A DNA stretch of 64,000 nt from Obelidium mucronatum (GCA_025765595.1 JAIVFH010000013.1:1-64000), one strand, 5' to 3'; shown: positions 41,260-53,363, numbered from the stretch's first letter. A program made the numbers and translations. The notes: generated by a model not told the origin, from the letters alone.

Positions 41260-41690
41260 CCAGATGACCTTCCCGCTCCAGATCTCGGCGCAATCGTCCG
41301 GTTGCAGCGGCAGCGTATCGAGTAGCATTCCAGCCACGCTCGCGGCGGTTGGATTGCGGCCAATTGGCGGCGGCATCGACCGTTTCACTTGGTTGATCAC
41401 AAGGCAACGGTTCCAACTCGGCCGGCGACGGCCCAAACTCTGCCGTTGAACTTCCAGCGTAATCGCGGCGGTTTCGATGACCAATGGGCGGCGTATCGGC
41501 GGCGGCAGCGTCCGTTTCGCTTGTTTGATTGCCAGTGGCACCAAAAACAACTCTGGATCACCCGGCAACGGTCCAAACTCAACCGCTGGACGTCGGGCGT
41601 CATCCTGGCAGTTTTGAAGACCGATTTGCGGTGGACTGGCGGTGGCAGCAGCGGCGGCAGCGACGGTTTCAGCAGTATGATAAGAGATAA
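41260..41690. repeat. GC-rich degenerate tandem repeat
   Basis: Three diverged units of about 140-160 bp sharing GGCGGCGGCAGCGTCCGTTT, GATTGCCAGTGG, GGCAACGGTCCAAACTC and CCGCTGGACG. Open on the minus strand (PIRRPLVIETA, PIGRNPTAAS) but repeat-driven. Confidence 0.6.
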
Positions 41691-41743
41691 GATCCCCAGA
41701 CTGGGAGTCAACCAATACATTCATTGATCCCCCAGTCTTAGAT

Positions 41744-41836
41744 CTGAATAAGGAATGGATGAGTAAAGGTAAGGCAAAATGTATTTAAAACTAAACCTGA
41801 ATAAGGAATGGATGAGTAAAGGTAAGGCAAAATGTT
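41744..41836. repeat. 39-bp direct repeat, 53-bp period
   Basis: CTGAATAAGGAATGGATGAG ... GGCAAAATGT occurs twice without change. Confidence 0.9.
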
Positions 41837-42041
41837 GCAAAGAAAACTCTGACAATTCCACCCAACCCAACAAATCCAAACCTCCACAAATTCCAACAAA
41901 AATAACTGGCACTTCCAAATAAAAGAAAACAATAAAGGGAAAATAGCGAATCCATCCACTACTAAAACCCACCACAAAAAGTCCCAACACCAATCACTGT
42001 TCAACCACAACATACTTATTTTCCAAATCAGCGCGAGCAGC

Positions 42042-44924
42042 TCAAGCACGAGTCAAACCAGTCAAGTCGTATTGATTGTCGTAATGATCGGCATTGGTAA
42101 CCATCACGCGAACTTCTTCACCAGTAGCCGGATGAGTAAGTAGAGCCCAGTAGTTCCCGTCTTCGTCGTGGTCAAACTTCATCTTGAGGTGATCAATAAC
42201 GTTTTGACCGAGCAAAATATTGTATGGGCAGACTTCGTCGCGAACCAAGAAGAACGGCAGCGTCGCTTTGATCGAGTAGATGTCGCAGGGAACATAGGTA
42301 AGTCCCTTCAACTTCTGAACATCGTTATGCGCGCTGCAAGTATTGACTTGCGCACTTGCCACCAATGGACATTCGTCGGCAACAGACAGATAGAGACCAT
42401 GGCGCATACCAGAAATCTGGGAACCGCTATCGATGAGGACATTGTAGACTCGAAGCTTACCGCAGACAGTCAAGCTCTTGAACCTTGGACAGACAGCAAT
42501 GACCTTGCAGCGAGGCACAGCAACAACAGCGTGGGGAGCGCCGACAGCCGCAATATCCACCTCCTGATGCTGGTGCATCACATCGTTCAAGTCCAGAACA
42601 AACATCGCAGTTTCAACCTCCAAGTCCCCTTCTTCAACACCAACACTTTCCACAGACAAACTTGACACACCAACATCTCCACCCATCATTTTCGCTGCAA
42701 CCACCTCAGCACGTTTGTCCAACTCGACAACAGGAACTTCCCTAACTCTCACCAACTCCACAAAGGCACGAGCAACAGCCGGACTCAAGTCAAACACATC
42801 TCCAATAGTCATCTGCGGCGCAGGAAGCCCCAGGATCGTGCGAGCCATCGCAGTCTCTGCAGCTTTCCCCGTGCTAACCCCTGAAACGCGTTTTGACACC
42901 GGTCCCTTTCCTTTCGCCCCCCCTTTATCAACTCCTTCAACTGACTTCCCATCCACGCTCGCACCACCTTCCTTCTCTTCAAATCCCACCTTCTTCTCCT
43001 TCCGCTTCAAGCGTTTGAGCTTGCTTTTACTCATTTCTCCCTCGGTTGCGTCAACAGGTGCATCGATTTCCATCTCTTTCAGCTCTGCTGGCGAACTATT
43101 CGCAGACCCCGCCGATTCCAATGGGGCTCTCGATGGCGCATCACCTGGTTTTGAAGGTTCCGAAACAGCAGTGGCAACTGGAGCAGCGGCAGGAGCGACA
43201 GACCGTTTTGGAGCATGAGGATCCTTGCGTTCAGGGACTTGATACGGAGCAGCAGATTCACGAGGCTTGACCACCTCAATTCCAGATCCCGGAGGCCAGT
43301 CCACTACGACCTTTCTCAACGGTTGCATCCGGATTTTGGCGGCCTTGGCCGAGACTCTCAACTTCCTTATCCTTCCTCATTTTTCGCACACGATCCAAAA
43401 CAGCATCCACAGGTACACTTTTCCCCTTCCATTCAACTCTCATAGCGGCCACCGCTAATTCCGCCTCTTCTTTAGACACATCTTCCGGTTTCAACTCAGG
43501 AACCCCCAAATAAACATCCACAGGCTTGGAGCGACCCTTCGAAAGTGCAGACACACCAAGAATTGCACCCAGCGATGTCTCCCCTTCCATAACTGCTTCC
43601 TTGGCCTTTTGCTGAATAGTCTCAGGCTCTTGGAAAGCCACCCTTCTCAGACCAGTCGCAACCTCAAAAGAATTAGTATCGACTTCTAACAAAGACATAT
43701 TAGCAGCCTTCACAGCCGCTTCGGTAGAAAGCTTGAGCCATTCTGGATCAGAACCCGCCTGAATGACGTTGTGGCGAGCTCCGCCTTTGGCACCACGTAG
43801 CAACCCACCAAACTCGCGAACGCCGTCCTTGATGACCACGTTGTAGACTTTACTTGAGCAAGGATGTCCCTCCAGAGGTAAGGGCATTTCATCTTGATGT
43901 GTTCGAAGAGACCACAGTAGAAACATGGACCCAAGATTCGGAATTGAGCCAGCATCTCCACGGATTCCGAAGCTGTGTGGACTTGAGGAGCCTGGAAAGC
44001 GACACTTGCGGTAGAACTGGAACCTAAAGTGTTTCCTTGCCCCAAAAAAACCCTTGCTACCAGGAGCGTTAAACATTTGGCGAATTTTGCGAAGCTCTCG
44101 GAGAATATCCGAGTCAACAGCGGTACCGTTGGAGGAGGCCAGAGACTCGCGGCGAGAGGAGTTCATTGAAGGTGGCAGAGGCACAAGCCCTGCAGCGGCA
44201 GCAGCGATTCCTGAAGACCTTGGCGTTTCGGCCGCAGTCATCCCCACCGTGACGCCCTGGCAATCACTCACATACTTCAGAATTGCCGCCGCTAACTCCA
44301 TCGAATACTCCTCACTAACCATCGTAGGCATACCCCCACCAGACCCCGCTGTCACCATCTCCTTTCCAACCCACGCACTATACTCCTTCGAAAAAGTGTC
44401 TCTTCTCTCTTCCGCCGCATTCTGGAGAACCGCATCGAGCATGTTCCGTTGAAGCAATGCGTCTTTGACGTACACCACCAGCTCCAACTCCGGCAGCGGC
44501 CGCTGCAGCTCCTCGTTCTTCTCCGTGATTAACTGGGTCAACGAGCGCCACGAATAATGGCCCGCGGGTACGGCTGAGTAGCGGCCGACGATCTTGTCGA
44601 GATCGCCGGTTTTGGCAAAGACATCGCCAGTCTTAAACGACTTGAGCATGAACTCCAGAAACTCGTTGAACGACGGCTTGTTGGCATCCAGAGCACGCTG
44701 ATCCGCAACGAATTTCTTAACGGCTTTGACTTCCGGTGCTTGGAGGAAGCACTCTTCCACAATGTTGTCCACAACATCGTTGGCAGAAGGGGAAGACACC
44801 CCATTGAGCTTGACCGCAGTGTACTGCTGTCTAATTGTCTTGGACCAGTTCCGGACTCCGATCCCATTGAAGCTGTCGAACCACTTGGTGTTGGCAGCAA
44901 TCATTTTGCTGTTTTTCGTAGACT
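42042..44924 (-). pseudogene. gag-protease of an LTR-type element, frame-broken
   Basis: The minus-strand reading from MIAANTKWFDSFNGIGVRNW (start near 44902) looks like a retroelement gag. A one-base shift in a T7 run near 44045 and a compensating one near 43870 put the zinc knuckle GPCFYCGLFEHIKMKCPYL in a second frame, after which the first frame resumes (KVYNVVIKDGVREFGGLLRG). A third shift near 43340 leads to a 400-codon frame with KSKLKRLKRKEKKVGFEEKE and an aspartic protease motif YNVLIDSGSQISGM followed by NILLGQNVIDHL. No reverse transcriptase follows and no LTRs were found. Confidence 0.7.
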
Positions 44925-45143
44925 GTAGATAGTAGATCTGTGTATGGAGACACAGCATCAGCACCCTCGCTAGGAGGAGGCACCAAATGTGGAACAGTGA
45001 ACCGAGCTTGCCTCCTTTGCTGTTTGTTCCACGTCGATCTAGCGGTTGAGTGCTCTCTTGACTTGGTAAGTGTCTACTTTGTTTCCAATTTCACCACCTT
45101 CCTTTTATTCCAAAACGCGTACACAATAAACCAACTACAACAA

Positions 45144-45846
45144 TTAATAAAGAGATTTGCTTTCCCACACCGTTTTGCACTGTTTTCTCTGACAACTTTG
45201 ACAGTTGCACTTCGCATAGCAGTCACTTTCCCCATGGCCTATATTGAGACAGTGGGTGCACTTTTTGGGGTTTGAAGGGCCCCACCTTCGGAAATCCGGT
45301 TGGTTGTCGCGAGTGGACCGAAATCGACTTCTCAAGGTCTTTGCTCAAGGCATTGGACGATTTGGCTTGGAGCTGTTTGAGCATCCAGTCTGCTAGTTCG
45401 GGCCCAGAGTATTTTTTGAAGTCTTGGTGGTCTAACGCCGAGTTGACCACGTCCCAGCTAGACTTCATGCGTTCAAAGCGGCTTCTGGACACTGTACTCT
45501 TGTTACAGTGGTCTCTGATTGAGCGTCTGGCGTCATCCAAGATTTTGAAGCACATGTACGCTAGCTTGCGCAGATTCACTACACCTCTTGTCGAGTATTT
45601 ATCAGCAAAAACATTTCTGTCTGATTTGAAGCCCTTTGTTGCGTTGGTCATGTCTTCCATTGCTTCTTGGAGTCCATTCAGGAGTGGAAGGCCTGTTTTT
45701 TTTTTTTTTGATACATCGGCGGATTTCTGGTAGGTTTTGTGGAGGGTGTAGTTTGTTATTCCTTTGGCAGAGATGGGCACTGTGTAACCCGCCCAGGTTT
45801 GTGTGTGTCTCCTGGCAGAGATGGATCGCATTTTGCGTCCTAGCAA
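45144..45846 (-). pseudogene. Second gag-like gene with zinc knuckle
   Basis: About 200 codons of helical, basic sequence (GLQEAMEDMTNATKGFKSDR; FADKYSTRGVVNLRKLAYMC; ELADWMLKQLQAKSSNALSK). A +1 shift in CCCCAAAAAG near 45265 is needed to read the CCHC knuckle CTHCLNIGHGESDC. It lies directly upstream of the gag-protease remnant on the same strand and may be part of the same or a related element. The N-terminal part overlaps the tandem repeat below. Confidence 0.55.
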
Positions 45847-45930
45847 GGTCTAATAAATTTGAATATCCCGTGGCAGAGATGGATCGCAGGTTGCGTCCTA
45901 CCACGGGCTCAGGAGGCTTTAGTATCCTCC
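45755..45930. repeat. Tandem repeat, about 60 bp, three units
   Basis: Each unit has TGGCAGAGATGG(A/G)(T/C) followed by GCGTCCTA-type sequence; the last two units are close (GGCAGAGATGGATCGCA twice, 61 bp apart). Confidence 0.7.
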
Positions 45931-46213
45931 CAGCTTCAGTGATGCGGGCTTGCTTATTGCCAAGAACATGTTCCCTTATTTTTCCTCTTCAAAAAGAATC
46001 AAATTTGCAATTGCTTCACTGGCAGCCCTCCTGGAGGTGCTGTCACCGGCATCCCTTGTTTGGACCTGTCCCAGTATCCCTATTGGGCCTTGGGCTTGAT
46101 TGGTAGCCTTGAGAACTTGATGGCTTTGATAAGGATCTGGTTGTTTTTGGTGGCCGGGGGGAGCCCATCTCTGTAGCTCCGCTTCAGCAACACACCTCCC
46201 ACCCATAATTATG

Positions 46214-46253
46214 CCCCCACAGCATCCGTGTTTTATAACGGATACTGTGGGGG
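46214..46253. repeat. Perfect-looking 40-bp hairpin
   Basis: Left arm CCCCCACAGCATCCGT, loop GTTTTATA, right arm ACGGATACTGTGGGGG: 15 paired bases with one C/A mismatch. Could be a transcription-coupled structure, a LINE/LTR-end remnant or a small-RNA precursor; nothing else supports a choice. Confidence 0.6.
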
Positions 46254-47522
46254 TTCCTCCCCTTGGCCTCTGTAGAGTGTGGGGAGATTAGGTGGTTAGG
46301 GTGTTTACCTTCTTGTCTTTAGGTTTTCCAGTTCACTCTGATTGGAGCAAGTCAATCCTTGTCTTCTTCTTAGGTCCGGAGGAGCTGGACGAAGAGGAGG
46401 ACGCCATGGATGAGCTCTCTAATGGGAGAATCGATTCAAGCCAACTTCCAAAATCGATTCAGGACACAAGCGGCAGCTGTGCACAGCACACGTTGGTGCA
46501 AGTGCCGAAGACAACCCACCCACCGCTCTGTTTGTCCTGCGTCGATTCCAAGTAATTCAAGACAGACACCAGCTGTGCTTAGCACGTGCTGGTGCATGCT
46601 CCGATGGTAAGAAACCCGCCCGTCACACTTGTTTTGGTTGGTTGCGAGTGGAAATGCCCAAAGGGGTGCTTCAATAAATCAAAAATGTTTTTAAAAAATA
46701 TTGTTTTTGCTCCGTTCATATTGTGAGCGCAGCGCAAAATTCGAATAGCGCTCGATTTTTTGCGCGCTCCCATCCATTTGCGCTCCAGCCAACCCATTTG
46801 CGCGTTGCCTTCCCGTCGGCCACCCACCCTTTGCAGCGCCACCAGCCTTCCACCAATCGATAGATCGAGATATTGGCTACGCATTGATATGCAGCAAAGG
46901 AGTATATCTGATGAACCTAACGCATTCTATTTTTAGGTTGGCAACAGACTGTCGAATCAAGCAACCACTCTAACACCATCGACGAGCAACGTCTTTATGA
47001 AACTTTCAATAGAGACTCAAACTGTTTTTCATTAATTGACTGCAATAAATCAGTTTTATTACTATGCAAATCTTCGCACAAAGCTGAAGGAAATGAGTAT
47101 GATTCAATCCGTCAATGAAGCCCGCTGCATGAGAGACTTTGTAACAAAAGTTCATGATGACTAGAGGGGGGTTCTGGTGATTTTGGCCTAGTGCGCGATT
47201 GGATATTGAAGAAATCCAAAAGCGCGAAAATTGAATTTTGGACAAAAACTACAATACTAACCACCGTAGATAAGAATAAATTATCTTTTATCTTACTTTA
47301 TCAACTCAGGACGGCAAGCAAAAAGCAAAAATGCAACCACAGGGAACAAAACAGCAAGAAAGAAAGGAACCACAGCAGAACAAAACAGCAAAAAGAAAGA
47401 AAGCAACCACAGCGGAACAAAACAGCAAGCAAAACAAACCTAAAATAACTATAAAAAGCCCACAGCCAAACCGAAAATAGAAAAACACTATTCAAGGATG
47501 TCTCTTTCACATGTCTGATACT
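46254..47522. other. Intergenic, transition to host-like genes
   Basis: No convincing gene. Contains two diverged ~85-bp copies of GATTCAGGACACAAGCGGCAGC / ATTCAAGACAGACACCAGC (46455-46620), repeated TTTGCGC words (46740-46815) and A-rich AACAAAACAGCAA tandem words (47340-47440). Confidence 0.5.
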
Positions 47523-49467
47523 TCAGCGAAATCTCAAACGATCTGCCGTGTTCGTGACATTGCTGATGAAGATGCTCAAGTAACTTCCCCAGTCTTGGAT
47601 TTTCGAAATCAACGTTCCATGCTTTATTTTTTGGAATGTTCTTGATGAGCTGTGGTGCCAAGTGCTGAGATTAATTTTTGACATGAACTTATTCACTATA
47701 TCTCTTACTATCACTAGGTGGACTTGCGATAACTCCCAAGCTTGCGGTTTGTCGTCCAAGATCATACAATTTCCGGGAACTTCCGGGAACAACGATAACA
47801 AGCTTTTCGATCTCGGAGCTCCTTGGCCAGTGTTTTTTAGTTCACGAAACCGATGACAAGATGAGAATGAGTCCAGCAGCTCTATCAGTCCTGGGTCGTT
47901 CGACAAGTTATTCAGCAGGTTCCGCACATGCTCCACTCTTTGCGCTGTTCCGTTCGACAAAAGATGGAGACGAAAAGTTCTCGATAAAACAATCAGGCTT
48001 GCAACAACACTGCTGGACAAGACGATTCTGCAACCATCAGGGAGAGTATGGACCCGTTCTGGTCCGTAATTACAGTCAACCGGAATCGCAGAGTCCATTT
48101 CAGCCCTTAGAATGACGTCATCAATGTCAAGAACAAGATTTGAACGGAAATCCAAAGCTCTTTCCAAGCGGAATCTTGTCATTGCCTCAGTTACGTCAAA
48201 GAGGTACACATGAAGCGATCTATTTTGATAAAGTATGAATGGGACAAGGCAAATAATTAATGAAACTCACTTCGTGCCTTCCTCATAAATGATAGAAAAC
48301 AGTTTGTCACGAGAAGTGTTACATGGAAGGCATGCGGCCTAAAACACAGGTTGAGTTCATTGAATAAATTACAATAATATGCATACATATCCCATGCGCT
48401 TCATCCGATTCAAATATGTTGCTTCAGGCGAGTTTCCTTCAATGTTCAAAGAAATTCGGGCAATCTTTTGAACCAATGCTATTGAAAAGAAGATTTAGGG
48501 TTCTTCAAGTTTCCCACAACAATGGTCTCACCACTTGAAGCTTTAATATTTAGAACCAAGAGTTTACAAAAACCCCACTCCTTTTCCACAAGGTCCTCGC
48601 TCCTGAAGATCCTATTGAAAATGTCGGCGCTGGCGTCCCAGGATTGGGCCACTTTGTATGAGAGCGCGTTTCCATCGACCGTGAGAAAGTTAACTGTTTG
48701 TTTCTCTGAAAGTGTTCTAGTTGGCATGGAAGATTCGGCAGCATTTGCACGGGTTGGACTTGAAACGGACGTGGTAACAAAAGCCTTGAATCTGCTTTTT
48801 TCTTCATGTGATGGCGGTGTACGATCCTTTGGAGAGGATTTTGAAACTGGTGTGGAAGACGCTCCTTGCTGGTGTAGAATTAATTATAACCAGCATTGAT
48901 GATCAATATAAAGAACAAACCACATCGCGGGAAATTGGTTGTGTTTGTGTCGGCTGTGGATGTTATTAAAATCTTAAATAGCGAAGACAGAGGAGAATCG
49001 CTTACTTGTTGAATCGACAACTGCTGGATTGCTCGCTCCAACTGCATTTCAATGCTTTGAACTTTCTTGCGCTCCATCGCGAGGGCTTTCATAATTTCTT
49101 GGGTGAGCAGCGGTGCTGGATATAAGAAGCCCAGCGCCACGTAGACAGCATCCATGTTTTGGGTGAGAAATTCATGATCCACTATATCTCCAAAGAGTTC
49201 GAGAGGTGTCTCGCGTTTAAGAGCCTTCCACGCTTCTATAGCTTCTAGCTGACTGTACTTTTTGGGGGGTTTGTCAGGAAAAAGCCTATTGCGATGCTGG
49301 ATGATTTTGTGGATAGAGGAAAAACCATCCACAATACAGCTTTCGTCAAAGAACTGAAACAGGTAGGAGGGACGACTCTCTGGCTGTTCAGCGGTAGTAG
49401 CGGTAGGCTGTTGGTGACTAGAAGAGCTAGACGAAGAGCTTGAAGAGGATACGTTGTGTTCGGACAT
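47523..49467 (-). CDS. FCP1-like phosphatase (HAD, DxDx type)
   Basis: Five exons join in frame: 49467-49006, 48868-48532, 48478-48387, 48338-48271 and 48219-47523, 551 aa. The C-terminal exon has the phosphatase nucleophile motif NLVLDIDDVILRA (DxD), TFRLHLLSNGTAQRVEHVRN as in FCP1 proteins, and ILDDKPQAWE, the DD pair of the active site. The N-terminus is Ser/Gln-rich, then a helical segment (DESCIVDGFSSIHKIIQHRN). The family acts in the nucleus on the RNA polymerase II C-terminal domain; the second motif-I residue context (IDD rather than LDET) is unusual. No BRCT domain follows, so it is shorter than classic FCP1 and may be a divergent FCP1/SCP-type enzyme. A second ATG at 49476 is in frame. 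Confidence 0.7.
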
Positions 49468-49476
49468 TTTCAACAT

Positions 49477-49952
49477 GTTTTATTTAAACTTCAAACATAA
49501 AATTTTATCTATTTTTTATGTATGCTTTTTTCGATCAGAAGAGATTGCTGACTTAATTGACACGATACCCCTTTGCTTATGAGTTATTAAGCAAAGAAAC
49601 CAAAAGGCTTCATCATTCCGGAATACTGTCCTAATCTTGGGTCACACACTTTTGCTTGATTGACTTACTAGCCGAAACAAGCGGAACTGCATTAGCAACA
49701 ACATTCAATAACGTTACTTAATAAACATACACTGTAGTTGTTCTCATGAATCATAAATCGTGAGGAAAAGTCTAGAGAAATTACAGTCAAGCATTTCTGT
49801 GGCTCTTGATCCTGTGTCGGGTACTCTATTTCTTTTTGATTTTTGCTTACTTTTTGGTGCAGGATATATCCCACTATCCTGGTCAATAACACTGTCTCGT
49901 CAGAGTGTCAGCCAAAATGTGTTTTTTTTTTCGAACACCCCGAGTCAGTCAA
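49477..49952. promoter_or_regulatory. Divergent intergenic region
   Basis: 476 bp between the FCP1-like gene (minus) and the ASH-like gene (plus), without repeats or other genes. It must hold both promoters; no clear TATA box was found. Confidence 0.4.
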
Positions 49953-52475
49953 ATGCCAGGCCAAAACGCAACATCCAATCCCGAAACTGACATTGAAAAC
50001 CTCTTTTCTCATATCGACTCGTTTCTTCACCGGAAGAAAGAGGTGGCTCTGGCTCGCCATTGTGGTCATTCGCTTGCTGGCGATGCCAATGCGTTGGATG
50101 AAGCCAGTGCGCTCATCAGCGATATGAAGAAGCTTTTGGACGAAGAATCGCGTCTTTTTAGCTCTCATATGGACCGGGATGCTTCTAGGACAGCAGAAAG
50201 TGCTGCGAGGAGCGTCGAGAATACCATCTGGCCACACTGGACATCCCCTCGAGAGTCGGAAATAAAACCACTGGGGCTCACCGCGAATTCTCAAAGACCC
50301 CGCGCTGAAATTCATGATGATAGTGATATGATTTATTCAGACGGCGAGGTGGAGAGAGGAGGAATGGCAGGGGCGAGCGACAGTTTGCTCTTTGGAAACG
50401 ACAGACCACTGGAAGATTATGCTTCCAATAACTCCTTCCTTCACTTTGGACACCCCATGAAAAATTCACACGAATTCTCGGATATAGATCCGTTTAGTCC
50501 ACATCAAAAAGGTCCTATTGGTTTTTTTGTGATGATGGTAATGTTTTAACTTCCTTGTGAACAAACAGCAAACGTCTCTACCCCCTTTTCAATCAAAAGC
50601 GCGTTTAAATTACAATCAAATGGTAAGCTTATTGATTTTTTTAAGTCGACGACTGATTTTTTTTTTCAGATGAATCGGGGTGGTCACCCGTTGGAAGACC
50701 CGCCATGATTGACTTCACCAAAGGTTTGAAGACTCTAAAGCTTTGCAATTTATCTTAATAAGCCCTTTACCCTCAGAATTTCCACCGTCGGCGCCTCTTG
50801 CACCCAACTTGAACACTGCTCAGAATCCATTTTCTCCCCAAACAGACTCACAAGTTCCATCAGGAATCGGGAACATTTTAGATGAAACTTTTGATATATC
50901 CGGTAAGTTTGCGCCCCTTTCCTTTGTACCCACGCATATTGACACCATTTTGTAGGACACGATTTTTCACCAACAAACAGTGGAGCGTCATCTCCATCAT
51001 CAACATCATCAGTCATTTCGAATGTATCATTCAAACCCGATGATTTCATACTCCGAGATTCTCAAAACATGTCGGGTTTTCATCAGACAAATGACAACAC
51101 ACCTTCCACACCAACAACACAATTACGGATTGCAGGAGGAAAAAAAGCCATCTCAACTCCAAAATCTGCCCTGTATAAATCGAGCCATCCCATGGGTGTA
51201 TTTGGAAGTGATTTGTATGAAAATATTAGGAGCGGTGGAAGTCCCATGTTGTTGGGAAAATCGTCAGAAACCAATACGCCTGGTTTGGCAAACGATGATG
51301 AATTTGCCAAAACTCCAATGAGTAAATATTTTGCGGAAAAGAGTTTTCAGATGGGAGGTAAATTAGGGGAATATGTGGATGCAGGAGAACGAGTTGAGTA
51401 CTCATTGTGCTTCTGAGTCTGAAAAAAGACAAGACATGTCACTAACAAGACGTATTTATGATTATTATTTGTTTTTTAGCCATATTTCCAAACCCCAAAA
51501 AAGGATCGTTATGGAAAGGTGGTGGATATGATGCCCGAGACACCGCCAATGGAGGGAAGGCAGGGATTGAGCAAAAACTTACGAACCAAAGGTGGACATG
51601 GCCAGACAGCAAAGGCGGTGGGAAAACATGTCGGTTCTGGAGTTGTTGCAAAGAAACCATTGTACATTCGATCTCCGGCTCTCGGAAAAGCGCGAGTCAC
51701 CGTAAAATGGGATGGGGGTCAGTTGAGAAGGGATGTCGTGAAGAAGCAACAAGAAGGAAACCAGCAGAAAGTCCAATACAAGACTCGCCGAGTTCCGACA
51801 CCAGTCAGTAGGAAGCCTCTGTACCAACCGCCACCACCGCGAAATAGAGATCCAGTTGTTTCGAAAATCCCAGCAAAAGGTTCTACAGAATTGAAGCGGT
51901 CCAAAGCAGCCTTGGGATCGAGGGCAGATCATTACGCAACACGAACATTGACCAAAGTCAATAGCAAATTGAACATCAAGATATCAGCTAGCGAGCCCTC
52001 GTCCTCAGTCATTAAACCGTCAACAGAGCACAAACTATTTGTGCCACATATTTCTGGGACAAGACATATTCTGCAAGAACTAGTTCTACCCAGCACAAAC
52101 GGGGGCAGTGTGCTTGTAAAGGCAACTTCGAGAAAAAGCATATATATCCCTCCGCCGCCCTTGTCATCAGTAAAGCCAAAGTCAAAGTCAAATTTGCCAA
52201 CACAAAAGACGTATATCCGATTGCATAATCCAAATCATAAAGCCAGCCCATTTTATATCACATCAACTGGAGGAAATGGAGGGACGAGAGACGGCAAACC
52301 GTGCTCCTTTTATTCCAGTTTCCGGTTTGAAACAATGAAGGGGGTGGTCAGCGCCGGGGGTGTTTTAGATGTTGAAGTGGGGAGTACGGGTGTATTGCGG
52401 GGAGTTTATGTTCAGAGTTTTAGAGTGTTTGCCAATAGGGGCAGCGTTCCTTTTACATTGAGGACTGTAATTTGA
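49953..52475 (+). CDS. Large protein with C-terminal ASH-like domain
   Basis: Six exons join in frame: 49953-50511, 50569-50622, 50670-50723, 50777-50902, 50956-51392 and 51480-52475, 741 aa. Most is disordered and Ser/Pro/Lys-rich (TPMSKYFAEKSFQMGGKLGE; PYFQTPKKDRYGKV; repeated KKPLYIRSP, RKPLYQPPPP, RKSIYIPPPP). The last 110 residues (YIRLHNPNHKASPFYITSTG; FRFETMKGVVSAGGVLDVEV; GVYVQSFRVFANRGSVPFTL) have the strand pattern of MSP/ASH domains found in CEP192/SPD-2, ASPM and ciliary proteins. A centrosomal or ciliary role is inference and would suit a zoosporic fungus. Intron 1 uses the rare donor GTCCTA. Confidence 0.5.
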
Positions 52476-52548
52476 CTTGGATGGGCCAAAGACTCTTTTG
52501 ACTTTATTTCGCAAGAAAGACGACCATGTTCTGAAAGAATAGATTGTA

Positions 52549-52941
52549 TTATTTCGAAAAAGTCGATTCCGCAGGAGGCGTCTCTTCTGTTGAATGCTTT
52601 TGTTAGAGAATGTATGTTTTTTTCGCTTCTTCAGATCAACTCACTTGGATGTTTTGATTCGTAGTGACCGACTAGAAGCTTGTATGCAGCAAGAGGCGCT
52701 CTGCATATCGGACAAATGATCTGAAGACCCGCAGCTCTCGCTTTGAACTGGTCTCGCTTGGTAAGAGACCACAGACATTGAAAGGGCTACGAACCTGTGA
52801 GTTTGGAACACCGTGCGCAGCAGCCTTCTTGTTTGCCCGTTCTTTCGCTTGCTCCTTTGCGATTCCTCGGACCTGAGAAGCGCAGCGCAATCAGCGGGCT
52901 TGTTGACACTGGCCCAAACAAACAAACAAACAACAAACCAT
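52549..52941 (-). CDS. ZNF706/SERF-like small zinc finger
   Basis: Four exons: 52941-52939 (the start codon alone), 52872-52795, 52756-52645 and 52586-52549, giving 76 aa, the length of vertebrate ZNF706. It starts MVRGIAKEQAKERANKKAAA, the SERF/4F5-type basic helix, and continues to a C2H2 finger (CPICRAPLAAYKLLVGHYES then KHPKETPP). All junctions have GT..AG and keep frame. The family is small, nuclear/cytosolic and linked to protein aggregation and stem-cell translation control in animals; its role here is unknown. A start codon split off from the rest by a 66-bp intron is unusual. Confidence 0.85.
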
Positions 52942-52958
52942 TTTTTCCAAACACAAAA

Positions 52959-53363
52959 ATGTCCGTCGACATCGCCTTTGCGGCCATCGACACTGACGAC
53001 ATTGGCGGTTTTCTGTTTCGGCCGCAAGAGCGTTTTTGTCAGGCGGCGAAAAGGCGCTCGACTGAGGCTGCGACTGAACCTGAGACGGCGTCCGAACCAA
53101 CGCGCGCCGCCACGCGACTCCCGCCGCCGGCGGCGCCGCGTTCGCCGGCGGCTGTTCCGCGCTCCGCCGCGTGCTCCGAGTCGTCCGCGTCAAACGTCGA
53201 TTTGTCCGAACTTGAACTCGAGTCGATATCCGACAACTCGTCGACGGCGGCACGCTCTGTCCCGACGATGCCTTGTGCCAGATGGAATCCCGTGAAACGG
53301 GAAAGACACGTCCCTGTCGACGAACTGCCTGACGATATCAAACGGGTCTTTCCGCAAAATTGA
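52959..53363 (+). CDS. Hypothetical 134-aa protein
   Basis: ATG at 52959, only 17 bp from the divergent ZNF706-like ATG, so the two share a promoter or overlap in their leaders. Composition is GC-rich, Ala/Pro/Arg/Ser-rich in the middle (RLPPPAAPRSPAAVPRSAAC) and acidic-serine later (VDLSELELESISDNSS). It closes with ELPDDIKRVFPQN. Codon GC is much higher than in neighbours. No known domain. Confidence 0.5.
   Translation: MSVDIAFAAIDTDDIGGFLFRPQERFCQAAKRRSTEAATEPETASEPTRAATRLPPPAAPRSPAAVPRSAACSESSASNVDLSELELESISDNSSTAARSVPTMPCARWNPVKRERHVPVDELPDDIKRVFPQN

Noticed and set aside
52813..53341. Arg-rich and other long alternative frames over 52.8-53.3 kb
   Set aside because: Shadows of the 52959-53363 frame caused by its high GC content; the ZNF706-like exon structure explains the left part.
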